From assembly GCA_051888775.1 (NCBI GenBank), contig JBJFCE010000075.1, forward strand, positions 1-38,498: a stretch of DNA of 38,498 nt. Reading direction: 5' to 3'. Position 1 is the first letter of the stretch; every line of letters starts with the position of its first letter. The notes beneath the pieces are model-generated. The model had not been told where the DNA came from. It saw only the letters and a list, made by a program, of their open reading frames with translations, and did not search any database. Source of the DNA: JBJFCE01 sp051888775. GTDB lineage: Bacteria; Bacillota; Clostridia; Lachnospirales; Lachnospiraceae. This document shows positions 9,257-17,537 of the stretch, in pieces. Made by a program: the position numbers and the translations under genes.

Positions 9257-10460
9257 GTTTGTGTTCCTCCATCATTTTGATAAACCGATCAAACAGATAG
9301 CCGGAATCCTGCGGTCCCGCGCACGCTTCCGGATGATACTGCACGGTAAAAATATTTTTTCCTGTATAAGCAAGGCCTTCATTTGTACCATCGTTGACAT
9401 TGATAAATGCCGGTGTTGCAATCTTCGGATCCAGCTTGTCCATATCCACGACATACCCATGATTCTGGGAAGTGATATAAACGCGTCCGGTCGCCAGATC
9501 CTTGACCGGATGATTCCCGCCGCGGTGTCCGTATTTCATCTTGAACGTATCTGCTCCGGTTGCCAGTGCCATCAGCTGATGACCGAGGCAGATTCCGAAG
9601 ATCGGGATATCGGTCTCATACAGCTTGCGGATTTCTTTTATAATCTCCGTACATTCCTTCGGATCTCCCGGCCCGTTGCTGAGCATGATGCCGTCCGGTG
9701 CATCCGCGATGATCTCGCTTGCGGGCGTTCCGGCAGGATATACCGTGACATCACAGCCGCGCATTGCAAGGGAATGTGCAATATTATCTTTTGCACCAAA
9801 ATCAAGCAGTGCCACCCGCTTGCCTGCACCGTTTAATTCCCGTACGAGCGACGGTCTTTTCTCTCTTGCAGACAAATCCCCTTCTAAAAATCTCTGATAC
9901 TGTTCTTTATCAAACCATGCGGAACCGGAGATCGGACCGTTTTCTTCCAGACTCCTTGCTCCTTTTATCTGAATCTTTTCTTTGCAGGTAACCTTTTCTA
10001 CCACTTTACCTGTCGTATAAGCTTTGAGTTTCGGGATGATTTCTTCTATCCGGTAATCAGGATTGGTTGTGATCATACCGTTCATGGTACCCTTTTCACG
10101 CAGAATCTTTACAAGCGCTCTGGTATCGATTCCTTCGATTCCCGGCACATCGTTCTTCTCCAAAAAATCCTGAATCGTCTCATCGCTTCTGAAATTACTC
10201 GATATCCCCGATAATTCCCGTACGATAAAGCCATCCGGCCACGGCTTCTTCGATTCCATGTCCTCATGGCAGATTCCGTAATTGCCAATAAGCGGATAAG
10301 TCATGCAGACTGCCTGTCCCGCATAGGACGGATCTGTCAGCACCTCCAAATATCCTGCCATGGATGTGTTAAATACAATCTCACTGATAATCTCTTTTTC
10401 GACACCAATATGCGTTCCTTCAAATACCGTGCCATCCTCCAAAATCAAAAACGCTTTCAT
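9249..10460 (-). CDS. carA: Carbamoyl phosphate synthase small (glutaminase) subunit
   Basis: CarA hydrolyses glutamine and channels ammonia to CarB. The start was set at the ATG at 10460 (MKAFLILEDG), giving 403 aa. An AGGAG site sits 8-11 nt upstream, and a longer frame would begin upstream of the promoter at 10531-10559. The N-terminal CPSase domain is followed by a class I glutamine amidotransferase domain with the nucleophile in GICLGHQ (near residue 290) and the conserved HRGGNHPV and SQNHG segments. The gene is first in the long carA-carB-EAL-queH-argS run and overlaps carB by 8 nt. The ~64 nt leader shows no obvious attenuator or PyrR-type site. Confidence 0.97.
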   Translation of the reverse strand: MKAFLILEDGTVFEGTHIGVEKEIISEIVFNTSMAGYLEVLTDPSYAGQAVCMTYPLIGNYGICHEDMESKKPWPDGFIVRELSGISSNFRSDETIQDFLEKNDVPGIEGIDTRALVKILREKGTMNGMITTNPDYRIEEIIPKLKAYTTGKVVEKVTCKEKIQIKGARSLEENGPISGSAWFDKEQYQRFLEGDLSAREKRPSLVRELNGAGKRVALLDFGAKDNIAHSLAMRGCDVTVYPAGTPASEIIADAPDGIMLSNGPGDPKECTEIIKEIRKLYETDIPIFGICLGHQLMALATGADTFKMKYGHRGGNHPVKDLATGRVYITSQNHGYVVDMDKLDPKIATPAFINVNDGTNEGLAYTGKNIFTVQYHPEACAGPQDSGYLFDRFIKMMEEHKHA

Positions 10461-10530
10461 AATCTGTCTCTCCTGTTCGGTCCATGTTTCTTTTGTCAGG
10501 GCGCACTTCGACCACTTGCCTAATCGATTT

Positions 10531-10559
10531 ATTATAGCACACGAAGCCTGTGTCTTCAA
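10531..10559 (-). promoter_or_regulatory. Promoter of the carA-carB operon
   Basis: Read on the minus strand: -35 TTGAAG (10554-10559), 17 nt spacer, perfect -10 TATAAT (10531-10536) preceded by TGC (extended -10). The predicted transcription start is near 10524, giving a ~64 nt leader to the carA ATG at 10460. Confidence 0.8.
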
Positions 10560-10619
10560 CAAAAGACTTTCAACATCCATGGTATTTCAGCCCAATTTTT
10601 TACAAATAAATATCTTTTG

Positions 10620-10640
10620 CGGTGTTTTCATCAAACACCG
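10620..10640 (-). terminator. Stem-loop just after the HAD hydrolase stop (weak terminator)
   Basis: An 8 bp perfect stem (CGGTGTTT/AAACACCG, 5 nt loop) begins 3 nt after the stop codon at 10644. On the minus strand it is followed by CAAAAGATATTT rather than a clean U tract. It may act as a weak terminator or a 3' end stabiliser. Confidence 0.45.
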
Positions 10641-10643
10641 GCA

Positions 10644-11300
10644 TTAAATCGGCTCCGTCAGATCCGAAAGCTGTGCCAACCGGTCGATCGATATTTGAGG
10701 ATTCTGTACCTTTCCCAAACCGTAAGTTACATAGATCATAGGTACTCCTGCTTCCTTACAGGCATCCGCATCCCCTTGTGTGTCTCCGACATATACAGGC
10801 GCCCGCAAGCCGTGCTTTTCAATTAGCAGGCGCAGTGTATCACTCTTGGGTGCCTTGGTATCCCCGTAGCACAGATGATCTTTGATGAGCGGTTCAATAC
10901 CACAGCCCTTCATGCACACCTCGATGTAGCCTTTCTGGCAGTTACTGACAATAAACAACGGAAACTTTTCTGCCAGTCCGGTCAGAGTTTCCCTGACATC
11001 CGAATACACCTTGCCCGGCTTTGTATCTAAAAGCTCATTTTCGTAATCAAAGCATTTTTCTGCCATTTCTTCCAGTGCATCTCCGGTAAGCTCCGGAAAC
11101 AGTGCTCTTGCGATCTCATCCATCGTTTTTCCGAACAACCCTGTCAAAAATTCCGGACTCAGTTCTCCGCGCTCCGGATAATATTTCCGGATGACCTCAT
11201 TCCATGCTTCGGCAACCACTTCTCGGGAATCCCAGAGCGTACCGTCGATGTCAAAGATAATGCCGTCGGTTTTGATTCGCTCTACACTTTGATTTTTCAT
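10644..11300 (-). CDS. HAD-superfamily phosphatase (phosphoglycolate phosphatase-like)
   Basis: This is a cytoplasmic hydrolase of the haloacid dehalogenase superfamily. The nucleophile motif FDIDGTLWDS (DIDGT at residues 17-21), motif II FIVSN, and a motif IV-like VYVGDTQGDADACKEAG are all present, with a helical cap between motifs I and II. The start is taken at the ATG at 11300 (218 aa) because GAGGAG lies 9 nt upstream; in-frame codons further upstream fall inside the palindromic element. The gene is apparently monocistronic: it has its own promoter at 11552-11580, a leader made of the long palindrome 11330-11540, and a stem-loop after its stop. The substrate is not predictable. Confidence 0.9.
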   Translation of the reverse strand: MKNQSVERIKTDGIIFDIDGTLWDSREVVAEAWNEVIRKYYPERGELSPEFLTGLFGKTMDEIARALFPELTGDALEEMAEKCFDYENELLDTKPGKVYSDVRETLTGLAEKFPLFIVSNCQKGYIEVCMKGCGIEPLIKDHLCYGDTKAPKSDTLRLLIEKHGLRAPVYVGDTQGDADACKEAGVPMIYVTYGLGKVQNPQISIDRLAQLSDLTEPI

Positions 11301-11329
11301 AATCGCATACTCCTCATTGTGATACTCTG

Positions 11330-11540
11330 TATCAGGCGTTCGTGGAACTCTGTCAGCAGAATGAGACATGGCACTACAGCCCTTTCGGCGGCAGGCACGC
11401 TTTCGCTACACCTCGTCCGTAACGGTACATAAGGTGCCAAAATACGGCACCTAAGTACCGACGGACTCACAGTACCTGCCGCCGAAAGGGCTGTAGTGCC
11501 ATGTCCTGTTCTGCTGACAGAGTTTTGCAAATGCCTGATA
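11330..11540 (-). repeat. Long palindromic leader element, copy E1
   Basis: Arms of 66 nt (11330-11395 and 11475-11540) are complementary at 58 of 66 positions. They flank a 79 nt core. The core holds a second hairpin: GTCCGT/ACGGAC, CGGTAC/GTACCG and GGTGCC/GGCACC stems, an asymmetric TAA-containing internal loop and the 7 nt apical loop AAAATAC (plus-strand sense). Positions 11394-11457 match 38435-38498 at 62 of 64 bases, and the core resembles 22337-22413. The promoter at 11552-11580 places the transcription start about 5 nt outside the right arm. The HAD start codon is 30 nt past the left arm, so the element would form nearly the whole 5' leader. Confidence 0.85.
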
Positions 11541-11551
11541 GTTCATTTTCT

Positions 11552-11580
11552 ATTTTACTAAGTTCTGTGTGAAAAGCCAA
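11552..11580 (-). promoter_or_regulatory. Promoter of the HAD hydrolase gene at 10644-11300
   Basis: Minus-strand -35 TTGGCT (11575-11580), 17 nt spacer, -10 TAAAAT (11552-11557). The predicted start is near 11545, just outside the E1 palindrome. Confidence 0.65.
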
Positions 11581-11640
11581 TAGTACTTTTGCATATGTAT
11601 ACAGCATTTCCAACTATTACGCAATTATTATTTCGTAATA

Positions 11641-11688
11641 AATCAAAACAGAGAAGATCTGCGCACGCCTACGATAATCCTCTCTGTT
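11641..11688 (-). terminator. Terminator after the lipoprotein gene
   Basis: A 12 bp stem (11677-11688 with 11647-11658, one G-U pair) is followed on the minus strand by TTTTGATTTATT. It lies 66 nt after the lipoprotein stop and separates it from the HAD promoter. A further ATTACG/CGTAAT stem-loop sits at 11616-11639. Confidence 0.6.
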
Positions 11689-11753
11689 CCAAATTCATGC
11701 AAAACCATGTCTGCTCCTGTACAATTTTCTCCTTTGATGTTTACTCCATATGC

Positions 11754-12533
11754 TTACTCATACAACATGATCCATTCAATCTCATCACTGATGCTCTCCA
11801 ACACATTGCCGTTCTCATCCAACCACAGTGCAGTCAGACGCCTCCATTCCTCATATGTAACCAATTCGTCGTTAAATAAAAATTCATCACCTTCGTCATA
11901 TTCGTAGTTTTCATTGGAGTCATAACGACTAAACCGGTATTGATACTCTTCTTCACCACTTTCGTTATAGGTATAAATACTATAATCATCATATCCGGGT
12001 GCACCTCCCGGGCGATGATAGATAAATGTGCCATTATTTATAGGCTCGTCATAAATGTCCGGTCTCTGCCAAATAATCAATTCATCATTCCTGCAGGAAA
12101 ATATGTAATAATAGCGTGCTGATTTAATATGCAATTCTGGAACATTATCCTCATCACTATCCCAATATGTATATTTTGTACGGTAACGATTCTCTGGCTC
12201 GCCTGTTGGAATGGTAATAGAATCCATATTTACGACAGCATATTTAGTTTCAATCGTTATTTCACCATTTAAGAACTCTTCATATAATCGAATAGCAGTT
12301 TCGTAATCTGTTACTTCATCAAAATTTTCTGTAGATACCTGTTCTTCTTCCTGTCCACTTTCATCTTCTGTATCTTTTTCTAGTGTTTGCTGCTCTGTTA
12401 CATCTTCTGTTGGCTCTGCATTGCCTGAAGCAGATTCATCTGACTGTTCAAATTCTGCTCTGCCATTGGCAGTACAGCCTGTCAGCATTAAAATCAATAA
12501 TACAGCGATTATTTTCCACTCTTTCAATTTCAT
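11754..12533 (-). CDS. Acidic lipoprotein of unknown function, 259 aa
   Basis: The N-terminus is a lipoprotein signal: KLKEWK, a hydrophobic run and the lipobox LTGC with Cys at residue 20, so a membrane-anchored exported protein is expected. An acidic Glu/Asp/Ser/Thr-rich linker (about 28-75) is followed by a Tyr- and Asp-rich domain. DSDEDNVPEL near residue 125 resembles the Asp-rich calcium-loop-like motif of many clostridial surface proteins. No named family is recognised. The gene is visibly more AT-rich than the central metabolic genes, as is its upstream neighbour. The Shine-Dalgarno sequence is weak (GATAAGAA). A terminator follows at 11641-11688. Confidence 0.8.
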   Translation of the reverse strand: MKLKEWKIIAVLLILMLTGCTANGRAEFEQSDESASGNAEPTEDVTEQQTLEKDTEDESGQEEEQVSTENFDEVTDYETAIRLYEEFLNGEITIETKYAVVNMDSITIPTGEPENRYRTKYTYWDSDEDNVPELHIKSARYYYIFSCRNDELIIWQRPDIYDEPINNGTFIYHRPGGAPGYDDYSIYTYNESGEEEYQYRFSRYDSNENYEYDEGDEFLFNDELVTYEEWRRLTALWLDENGNVLESISDEIEWIMLYE

Positions 12534-12664
12534 ACTATTCTTATCAACTTGCCTTTCATTTAATTAATAATTTATAACACCTTCATATACAATAATATGC
12601 TTTCTCCCTTTCGCTATTGAAGTTTTTGCAAACTGTTATTCCATAGTTGCTAACTACGAGTTTC

Positions 12665-12934
12665 TCACAAACCATCCATAATACTGTTGTCACGCTCGAT
12701 TACTTCTTCCAATATCGCTCTGATGCACATCAAATCGCTCTCTATCACTTTGGAATAGCTTTCTATCATGCCTTGCGCATGCTTCTGTGAGGCAACCACC
12801 TTATCCATGATTGCCATTCCTTCCGATAAATCATAAGAAATTGTTTCTACACCGTCCATTTTATCTTTGCTACCTTCTATTTGATTCAGTTCTTCGTATA
12901 CTACAACCGGATCCCACTGAATTCTATTTGCCAT
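12665..12934 (-). CDS. Small alpha-helical protein, 89 aa (WXG100-like size)
   Basis: The start was set at the ATG at 12934, which has GGAGG 5 nt upstream; an in-frame TTG four codons earlier would overlap that site. The protein is acidic and predicted mostly helical, with IQWDPVVVYEE at the N-terminus and a long helix ending in EEVIERDNSIMDGL. Size and composition recall the small helical ESAT-6/WXG100-type partners of type VII secretion. There is no clear WXG motif and no secretion gene nearby, so that is only a suggestion. The gene has its own promoter at 12968-12996 and lies 131 nt upstream of the lipoprotein gene. Confidence 0.65.
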   Translation of the reverse strand: MANRIQWDPVVVYEELNQIEGSKDKMDGVETISYDLSEGMAIMDKVVASQKHAQGMIESYSKVIESDLMCIRAILEEVIERDNSIMDGL

Positions 12935-12967
12935 AAATTCCTCCAATAATTTTCGTCTTTTGTAGTT

Positions 12968-12996
12968 ATTTTAAAATACAGCATAATATTTTTCAA
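12968..12996 (-). promoter_or_regulatory. Promoter of the small helical protein gene
   Basis: Minus-strand -35 TTGAAA (12991-12996), 17 nt spacer, -10 TAAAAT (12968-12973), 34 nt upstream of the ATG. Confidence 0.65.
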
Positions 12997-13033
12997 GCAA
13001 AAACCATTTTCGTCTGTTTTTATTTGCGCATGC

Positions 13034-13068
13034 AAAAACCCCAGAACAAGCGCTTGCTCATTCTGAGG
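13034..13068 (-). terminator. Intrinsic terminator of purL
   Basis: On the minus strand a stem-loop (CCTCAGAA pairing with TTCTGGGG, plus an inner AGC/GCT) is followed at once by TTTTT. It starts about 25 nt after the purL stop. Confidence 0.85.
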
Positions 13069-13092
13069 TCCCTCTCTGTTGTTATAATCTGA

Positions 13093-16000
13093 CTATTTAA
13101 AATATGCCACACCGGATTCAAAGATCTTCAGATCCTGTTCTCCGTAGATATTGATCGCAACGCTTGCATCCCGTCTTTCGGAATGTGCCATCTTACCGAA
13201 GCATCTGCCGTCCGGTGAGGTGATACCCTCGATTGCCTTGTAAGAACCGTTGATATTCCATTCCTCATCCATGGAAATATTGCCTTCCGGATCTGCGTAC
13301 TGGGTTGCAACCTGACCGTTTGCAAAGAGCTTATCCACCCACTCAGCAGGTGCTACGAAACGTCCTTCTCCGTGGGAAGCCGGGTTTACATAAGTCTTTC
13401 CAAGCTCTGCTCCCGCAAGCCATGGAGACTTGTTGGATACGACCTTTGTATAGACCATCTTGGAAATATGTCTGTTGATCGTGTTAAAGGTCAGTGTCGG
13501 AGAATCCTCCTTCTGTCCGACGATCTCGCCATACGGTACAAGACCGAGCTTGATCAGCGCCTGAAATCCGTTACAGATACCGAGTGCCAGACCGTCTCTT
13601 TCGTTCAGCAGCTTCATGACCGCTTCCTTCATCTTTTCATTCTGGAATGCGGTAGCAAAGAACTTCGCACTTCCGTCCGGCTCATCACCTGCGGAAAAGC
13701 CGCCCGGGAACATGATGATCTGTGCCTGTCCGATTGCTTTTTCAAATTCTTCTACGGACTCTCTGATATCTTCTGCGGACAGATTCCGGAATACCTTTGT
13801 GATCACATTGGCACCTGCACGCTCAAATGCCTTTCCGCTGTCGTATTCACAGTTCGTACCCGGGAATACCGGAATAAATACGGTCGGTTTTGCAACCCGA
13901 TTCTTACAGATATGGATGCTGTCTGCGCGGTACAGTCCGGTATCTACCGGTGTCACTGCCTTTTCAGCCTTGGTCGGAAATACCTTCTCTAACTTGGACT
14001 TCCAGCTTTCCAGTGCTTCTTCGCCGGAAATAACGGTATCACCATATGCAAAACCGCTTTCGGTCACTTCACCGATCAGTGTATATGCGGTATCAATCTG
14101 TGCCAGTTTTTCAGCAGGCACTTCCGCTACAATATTGCCCATCTCATTTGCAAACAACGCTTCCATTGCCACGCTGTCTGCGATCTTAACACCAAGTGCA
14201 TTACCGAATGCCATCTTGCTGAGTGCCGCTGCCACACCGTTTGCATCCAGTGTATAAGCGGATACGATCACACCGTCCGCAATGAGTTTCTGAACAGCCT
14301 CATACATTGCCATGACGTTTTCATAGACAGGCACATCATAAGCGTCCTTCTCAATAGAGAATTTGACAAGCTTGTTGCCTGCTTTTTTCAGTTCCGGTGT
14401 GATGATATTGCGTTCCTTTGCCACATCCACCGCAAAGGAAACAAGTGTCGGCGGAACATCGATATCATTGAAGGTTCCGGACATGCTGTCCTTACCGCCG
14501 ATAGAAGGAAGCCCAAAGCCGATCTGTGCATCATAAGCACCGAGCAGCGCTGCAAACGGCTGGCTCCAGCGCTCGGGATCCCCGCTCATACGACGGAAAT
14601 ATTCTTGGAACGTAAAGCGTACTTTCTTATAATCACCGCCTGCTGCCACAATCTTACTGAGAGACTCCGTGACTGCATAGATTGCGCCGTGATACGGGCT
14701 CCAGCTGGACAGATACGGATCAAAGCCGTAGCTCATCATCGTTACGGTATCGCATTTTCCCTTCAGGACAGGAAGCTTGGCAACCATGGTCTGGGTCTCT
14801 GTCAGCTGATATTTACCGCCATACGGCATATAAACACTTCCTGCGCCGATGGAGGCATCAAACATTTCCACCAGTCCCTTCTGGGAGCATACATTCAGAT
14901 CATTCAGCATGGAAAGCCATGCAGTTTTAACATCCTTCTTTGCGACTGCATCCGCAACTTCAGGAATTGCGATCTTTTTAAAATAGTTTTCTTCCGGAAC
15001 AGGCATATCCACCTTGACGGAAGTCTCCTGATGCGCACCGTTCGTATCCAAGAAAGCTCTGGAAATATTGACGATCTCTTTTCCTCTCCAGCAAAGTACC
15101 AGTCTCGGTTCTTCGGTAACTACGGCAACCTTGACTGCCTCTAAGTTTTCTTCTGACGCATAATCAAGGAAGGTATCCGCATCCTTGGCATCCACAACCA
15201 CTGCCATACGCTCCTGAGATTCGGAGATCGCAAGCTCGGTTCCATCAAGACCTGCATACTTTTTCGGCACCTTATCCAGATCCACTCTCAGACCGTCAGC
15301 CAACTCACCGATCGCTACAGACACGCCGCCCGCACCAAAGTCGTTACATTTCTTGATGATACCGGTCACTTCCGCACGGCGGAACAATCTCTGGATCTTA
15401 CGCTCGGTAGGCGCATTACCCTTCTGTACTTCGGCTCCGCAGGTCGTTAATGACTTATCGGTATGCACTTTGGAGGATCCTGTCGCACCGCCGCAGCCGT
15501 CACGTCCGGTACGTCCGCCGAGCAGGATGATGATATCGCCCGGATCGGAATTCTCACGAATGACATGTTTTCTCGGAGCAGCACCCATAACAGCACCGAT
15601 CTCCATTCTCTTTGCCACATAATCCGGATGATAGATTTCTTTTACATAACCGGTTGCAAGACCGATCTGGTTACCATAGGAAGAATATCCGCTTGCCGCA
15701 CCGCGCACAAGCTTCTTCTGGGAAAGCTTGCCTTTCATCGTCTGTTCAACCGGAACAGTCGGATCGGCAGCACCTGTGATACGCATTGCCTGATAAACAT
15801 AACCGCGTCCCGAAAGCGGATCACGGATCGCACCGCCAAGGCAGGTGGCAGCACCACCGAACGGCTCGATCTCGGTCGGATGATTATGTGTCTCGTTCTT
15901 GAAAAATACGAGCCACTCTTCTTCTTTTCCATCAATTTCCACAGGCACCACGATCGAGCAGGCATTGATCTCATCGGATTTTTCCATATCCTCGAGCTTG

Positions 16001-16869
16001 CCCTCTTTCTTTAACTTACGCATTGCCATCAGCGCCAGATCCATTAAGCATACAAACTTGTCGCTTCTGCCCGCAAAGATTTCCTCACGCGTTGCAAGGT
16101 AATCCTGATAAGTTTTCTCAATCGGTGCACGGTACATACCGTCTTCAAATGCGACATTCTTTAACTCGGTAGAAAATGTGGTATGACGACAGTGATCGGA
16201 CCAGTAGGTATCCAGTACACGGATCTCTGTCATGGTCGGATCTCTGTGTTCCTCATTCCTGTAATAATTCTGGATATGCAGGAAATCCTTGAAGGTCATG
16301 GCAAGTCCGAGAGAATCATACAGCTTTCTCAATTCTTCCTCTGCCATATCTTTAAAGCCGTCAAATACGAGTACATCCGCCGGCTCATCATAGGCAGTCA
16401 CCAGCGTTTCCGGCTTCTCCATTCCGGTCTCTCTGGAATCCACGGGATTGATACAGTACGCCTTGATCTTCTCCACCTCTGCATCCGTCATGCTGCCCTG
16501 AATCAGATAGGTAACGGCTGTTCTGATGATCGGTTCCTCATCCTCTTTTAAGAAACGGACACACTGAACAGCGGAATCCGCTCTCTGGTCGAACTGTCCC
16601 GGCAGATATTCCACGCTGAATACTTTTCCGTTTGCCGGAATCTCGATCGTCTCCTTGTATAAAATATCAACGGGCGGCTCACTAAACACCGTCTTACATG
16701 CCCGTTCAAACACCTCATCGGAAATATTTTCCACGTCATAGCGGATAAAGACACGCACCTTCTCTACATCCCGAATGCCGAGATAGCTTTTGATCTCCTC
16801 CTCAAGCTCCCTTGCCTTGACCGCAAAAGGCTCCTTCTTTTCCACGTAGATACGTCTTACAATACCCAT
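13093..16869 (-). CDS. purL: Phosphoribosylformylglycinamidine synthase, single chain
   Basis: PurL converts FGAR, glutamine and ATP to FGAM in purine synthesis. The start was set at the ATG at 16869 (MGIVRRIYVEKKEP, 1258 aa) because GGAGG lies about 8 nt upstream and the longer frame runs through a terminator hairpin. It is the large single-polypeptide type (clade II, as in Clostridia and streptococci). It has an N-terminal PurS-like part, central AIRS-type synthase halves (FKNETHNHPTEIEPFGGAAT; GGRTGRDGCGGATGSS; GGKDSMSGTF) and a C-terminal glutamine amidotransferase from about residue 1000 (PVFPGTNCEYDSGKA; nucleophile in LGICNGFQ near 1095). No other pur gene is next to it. A TetR regulator lies directly upstream. 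Confidence 0.97.
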   Translation of the reverse strand: MGIVRRIYVEKKEPFAVKARELEEEIKSYLGIRDVEKVRVFIRYDVENISDEVFERACKTVFSEPPVDILYKETIEIPANGKVFSVEYLPGQFDQRADSAVQCVRFLKEDEEPIIRTAVTYLIQGSMTDAEVEKIKAYCINPVDSRETGMEKPETLVTAYDEPADVLVFDGFKDMAEEELRKLYDSLGLAMTFKDFLHIQNYYRNEEHRDPTMTEIRVLDTYWSDHCRHTTFSTELKNVAFEDGMYRAPIEKTYQDYLATREEIFAGRSDKFVCLMDLALMAMRKLKKEGKLEDMEKSDEINACSIVVPVEIDGKEEEWLVFFKNETHNHPTEIEPFGGAATCLGGAIRDPLSGRGYVYQAMRITGAADPTVPVEQTMKGKLSQKKLVRGAASGYSSYGNQIGLATGYVKEIYHPDYVAKRMEIGAVMGAAPRKHVIRENSDPGDIIILLGGRTGRDGCGGATGSSKVHTDKSLTTCGAEVQKGNAPTERKIQRLFRRAEVTGIIKKCNDFGAGGVSVAIGELADGLRVDLDKVPKKYAGLDGTELAISESQERMAVVVDAKDADTFLDYASEENLEAVKVAVVTEEPRLVLCWRGKEIVNISRAFLDTNGAHQETSVKVDMPVPEENYFKKIAIPEVADAVAKKDVKTAWLSMLNDLNVCSQKGLVEMFDASIGAGSVYMPYGGKYQLTETQTMVAKLPVLKGKCDTVTMMSYGFDPYLSSWSPYHGAIYAVTESLSKIVAAGGDYKKVRFTFQEYFRRMSGDPERWSQPFAALLGAYDAQIGFGLPSIGGKDSMSGTFNDIDVPPTLVSFAVDVAKERNIITPELKKAGNKLVKFSIEKDAYDVPVYENVMAMYEAVQKLIADGVIVSAYTLDANGVAAALSKMAFGNALGVKIADSVAMEALFANEMGNIVAEVPAEKLAQIDTAYTLIGEVTESGFAYGDTVISGEEALESWKSKLEKVFPTKAEKAVTPVDTGLYRADSIHICKNRVAKPTVFIPVFPGTNCEYDSGKAFERAGANVITKVFRNLSAEDIRESVEEFEKAIGQAQIIMFPGGFSAGDEPDGSAKFFATAFQNEKMKEAVMKLLNERDGLALGICNGFQALIKLGLVPYGEIVGQKEDSPTLTFNTINRHISKMVYTKVVSNKSPWLAGAELGKTYVNPASHGEGRFVAPAEWVDKLFANGQVATQYADPEGNISMDEEWNINGSYKAIEGITSPDGRCFGKMAHSERRDASVAINIYGEQDLKIFESGVAYFK

Positions 16870-16891
16870 GAATTTTTCCTCCGTTTTTCTT

Positions 16892-16921
16892 AAAACAAGC
16901 TCCGGAGAATCTCCCCGGAGC
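16892..16921 (-). terminator. Terminator between tetR and purL
   Basis: A hairpin GCTCCGGGGAGA/TCTCCGGAGC (16899-16921) is followed on the minus strand by TTGTTTT. It ends only 23 nt before the purL ATG, so it either insulates purL or acts as a partial attenuator of readthrough. Confidence 0.75.
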
Positions 16922-16950
16922 ATTTTATTCCTTTAGCTTTCCTTTACCAA
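16922..16950 (-). promoter_or_regulatory. Candidate purL promoter overlapping the tetR 3' end
   Basis: Minus-strand -35 TTGGTA (16945-16950), 17 nt spacer, -10 TAAAAT (16922-16927). The transcription start would fall near 16915, inside the terminator stem, so a purL transcript from here would carry only part of the hairpin. Confidence 0.45.
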
Positions 16951-17517
16951 TCCCTGCATGATGATCACCAATTCGTCATTGACCATTTCTTCCGTGATCC
17001 CCATCGTGCAGGCAGCGATTTTTAGTCCTTCCAGCACGAACATGATATTGCGCGCCATTGCTTTCGGATTCTCACATATGAACTCACCGCTTTTAATACC
17101 GGTCTTGATCAGGATCTCTAACACCTTGACCGCTGCATCAAACTGCTGATGCAGCATATTCTCTTTCTTCGGAACCTGATTTTCAAAAAAGAATTCATAG
17201 ATTGCAACCGTCAGCGTATCCTTCTTTCTGAGCAGTTCCTTCTTCTGTTCCTTTAAAAATAAGGTCAGGATATCGGCTGCCGTCGCATCCTCTCCGATCT
17301 CTCTGGAGAAAATATCATCCGTTTCCTGCGATTCTTTCTGCAGTACCGCCTGAAACAATTCCTTTGTACTGTCAAAATACAGATACAAACCTCCCCGGCT
17401 GATCTCGCAGGCATCGACAATATCCTTCATGGTAACGGTACGATATCCCTTCTGTGCAAAGACCTGCCGCGCCTTCTCCAATATGTATTCCTTTTTCTGT
17501 AGTGACTTCTCTCCCAT
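16933..17517 (-). CDS. TetR/AcrR-family transcriptional regulator
   Basis: This 194 aa DNA-binding repressor has the TetR helix-turn-helix at about residues 10-55 (VFAQKGYRTVTMKDIVDA, then ISRGGLYLYFDSTKELF). The variable helical ligand domain follows and ends in VNDELVIIMQGLVKES. The start at 17517 is preferred because AAGGAG lies 6 nt upstream. An ATG seven codons earlier overlaps the preceding stop codon (TAATG) but has no good ribosome site. It sits in a transcript with the upstream unknown gene. The target is not evident; the upstream gene and purL are the nearest candidates. Confidence 0.93.
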   Translation of the reverse strand: MGEKSLQKKEYILEKARQVFAQKGYRTVTMKDIVDACEISRGGLYLYFDSTKELFQAVLQKESQETDDIFSREIGEDATAADILTLFLKEQKKELLRKKDTLTVAIYEFFFENQVPKKENMLHQQFDAAVKVLEILIKTGIKSGEFICENPKAMARNIMFVLEGLKIAACTMGITEEMVNDELVIIMQGLVKES

Positions 17518-17537
17518 ACTATACTCCTTGCTTCCCA

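Noticed and set aside
10461..10580. N-terminal extension of CarA
   Set aside because: It would start upstream of the predicted carA promoter; the family start and AGGAG site are at 10460.
12665..12934. Calling this gene a type VII secretion substrate
   Set aside because: There is no WXG motif, and no secretion ATPase or partner gene in the window. Size and helicity alone are not enough.
16870..16950. Purine riboswitch before purL
   Set aside because: There is no aptamer-like three-way junction; only the terminator hairpin and a short linker are present.
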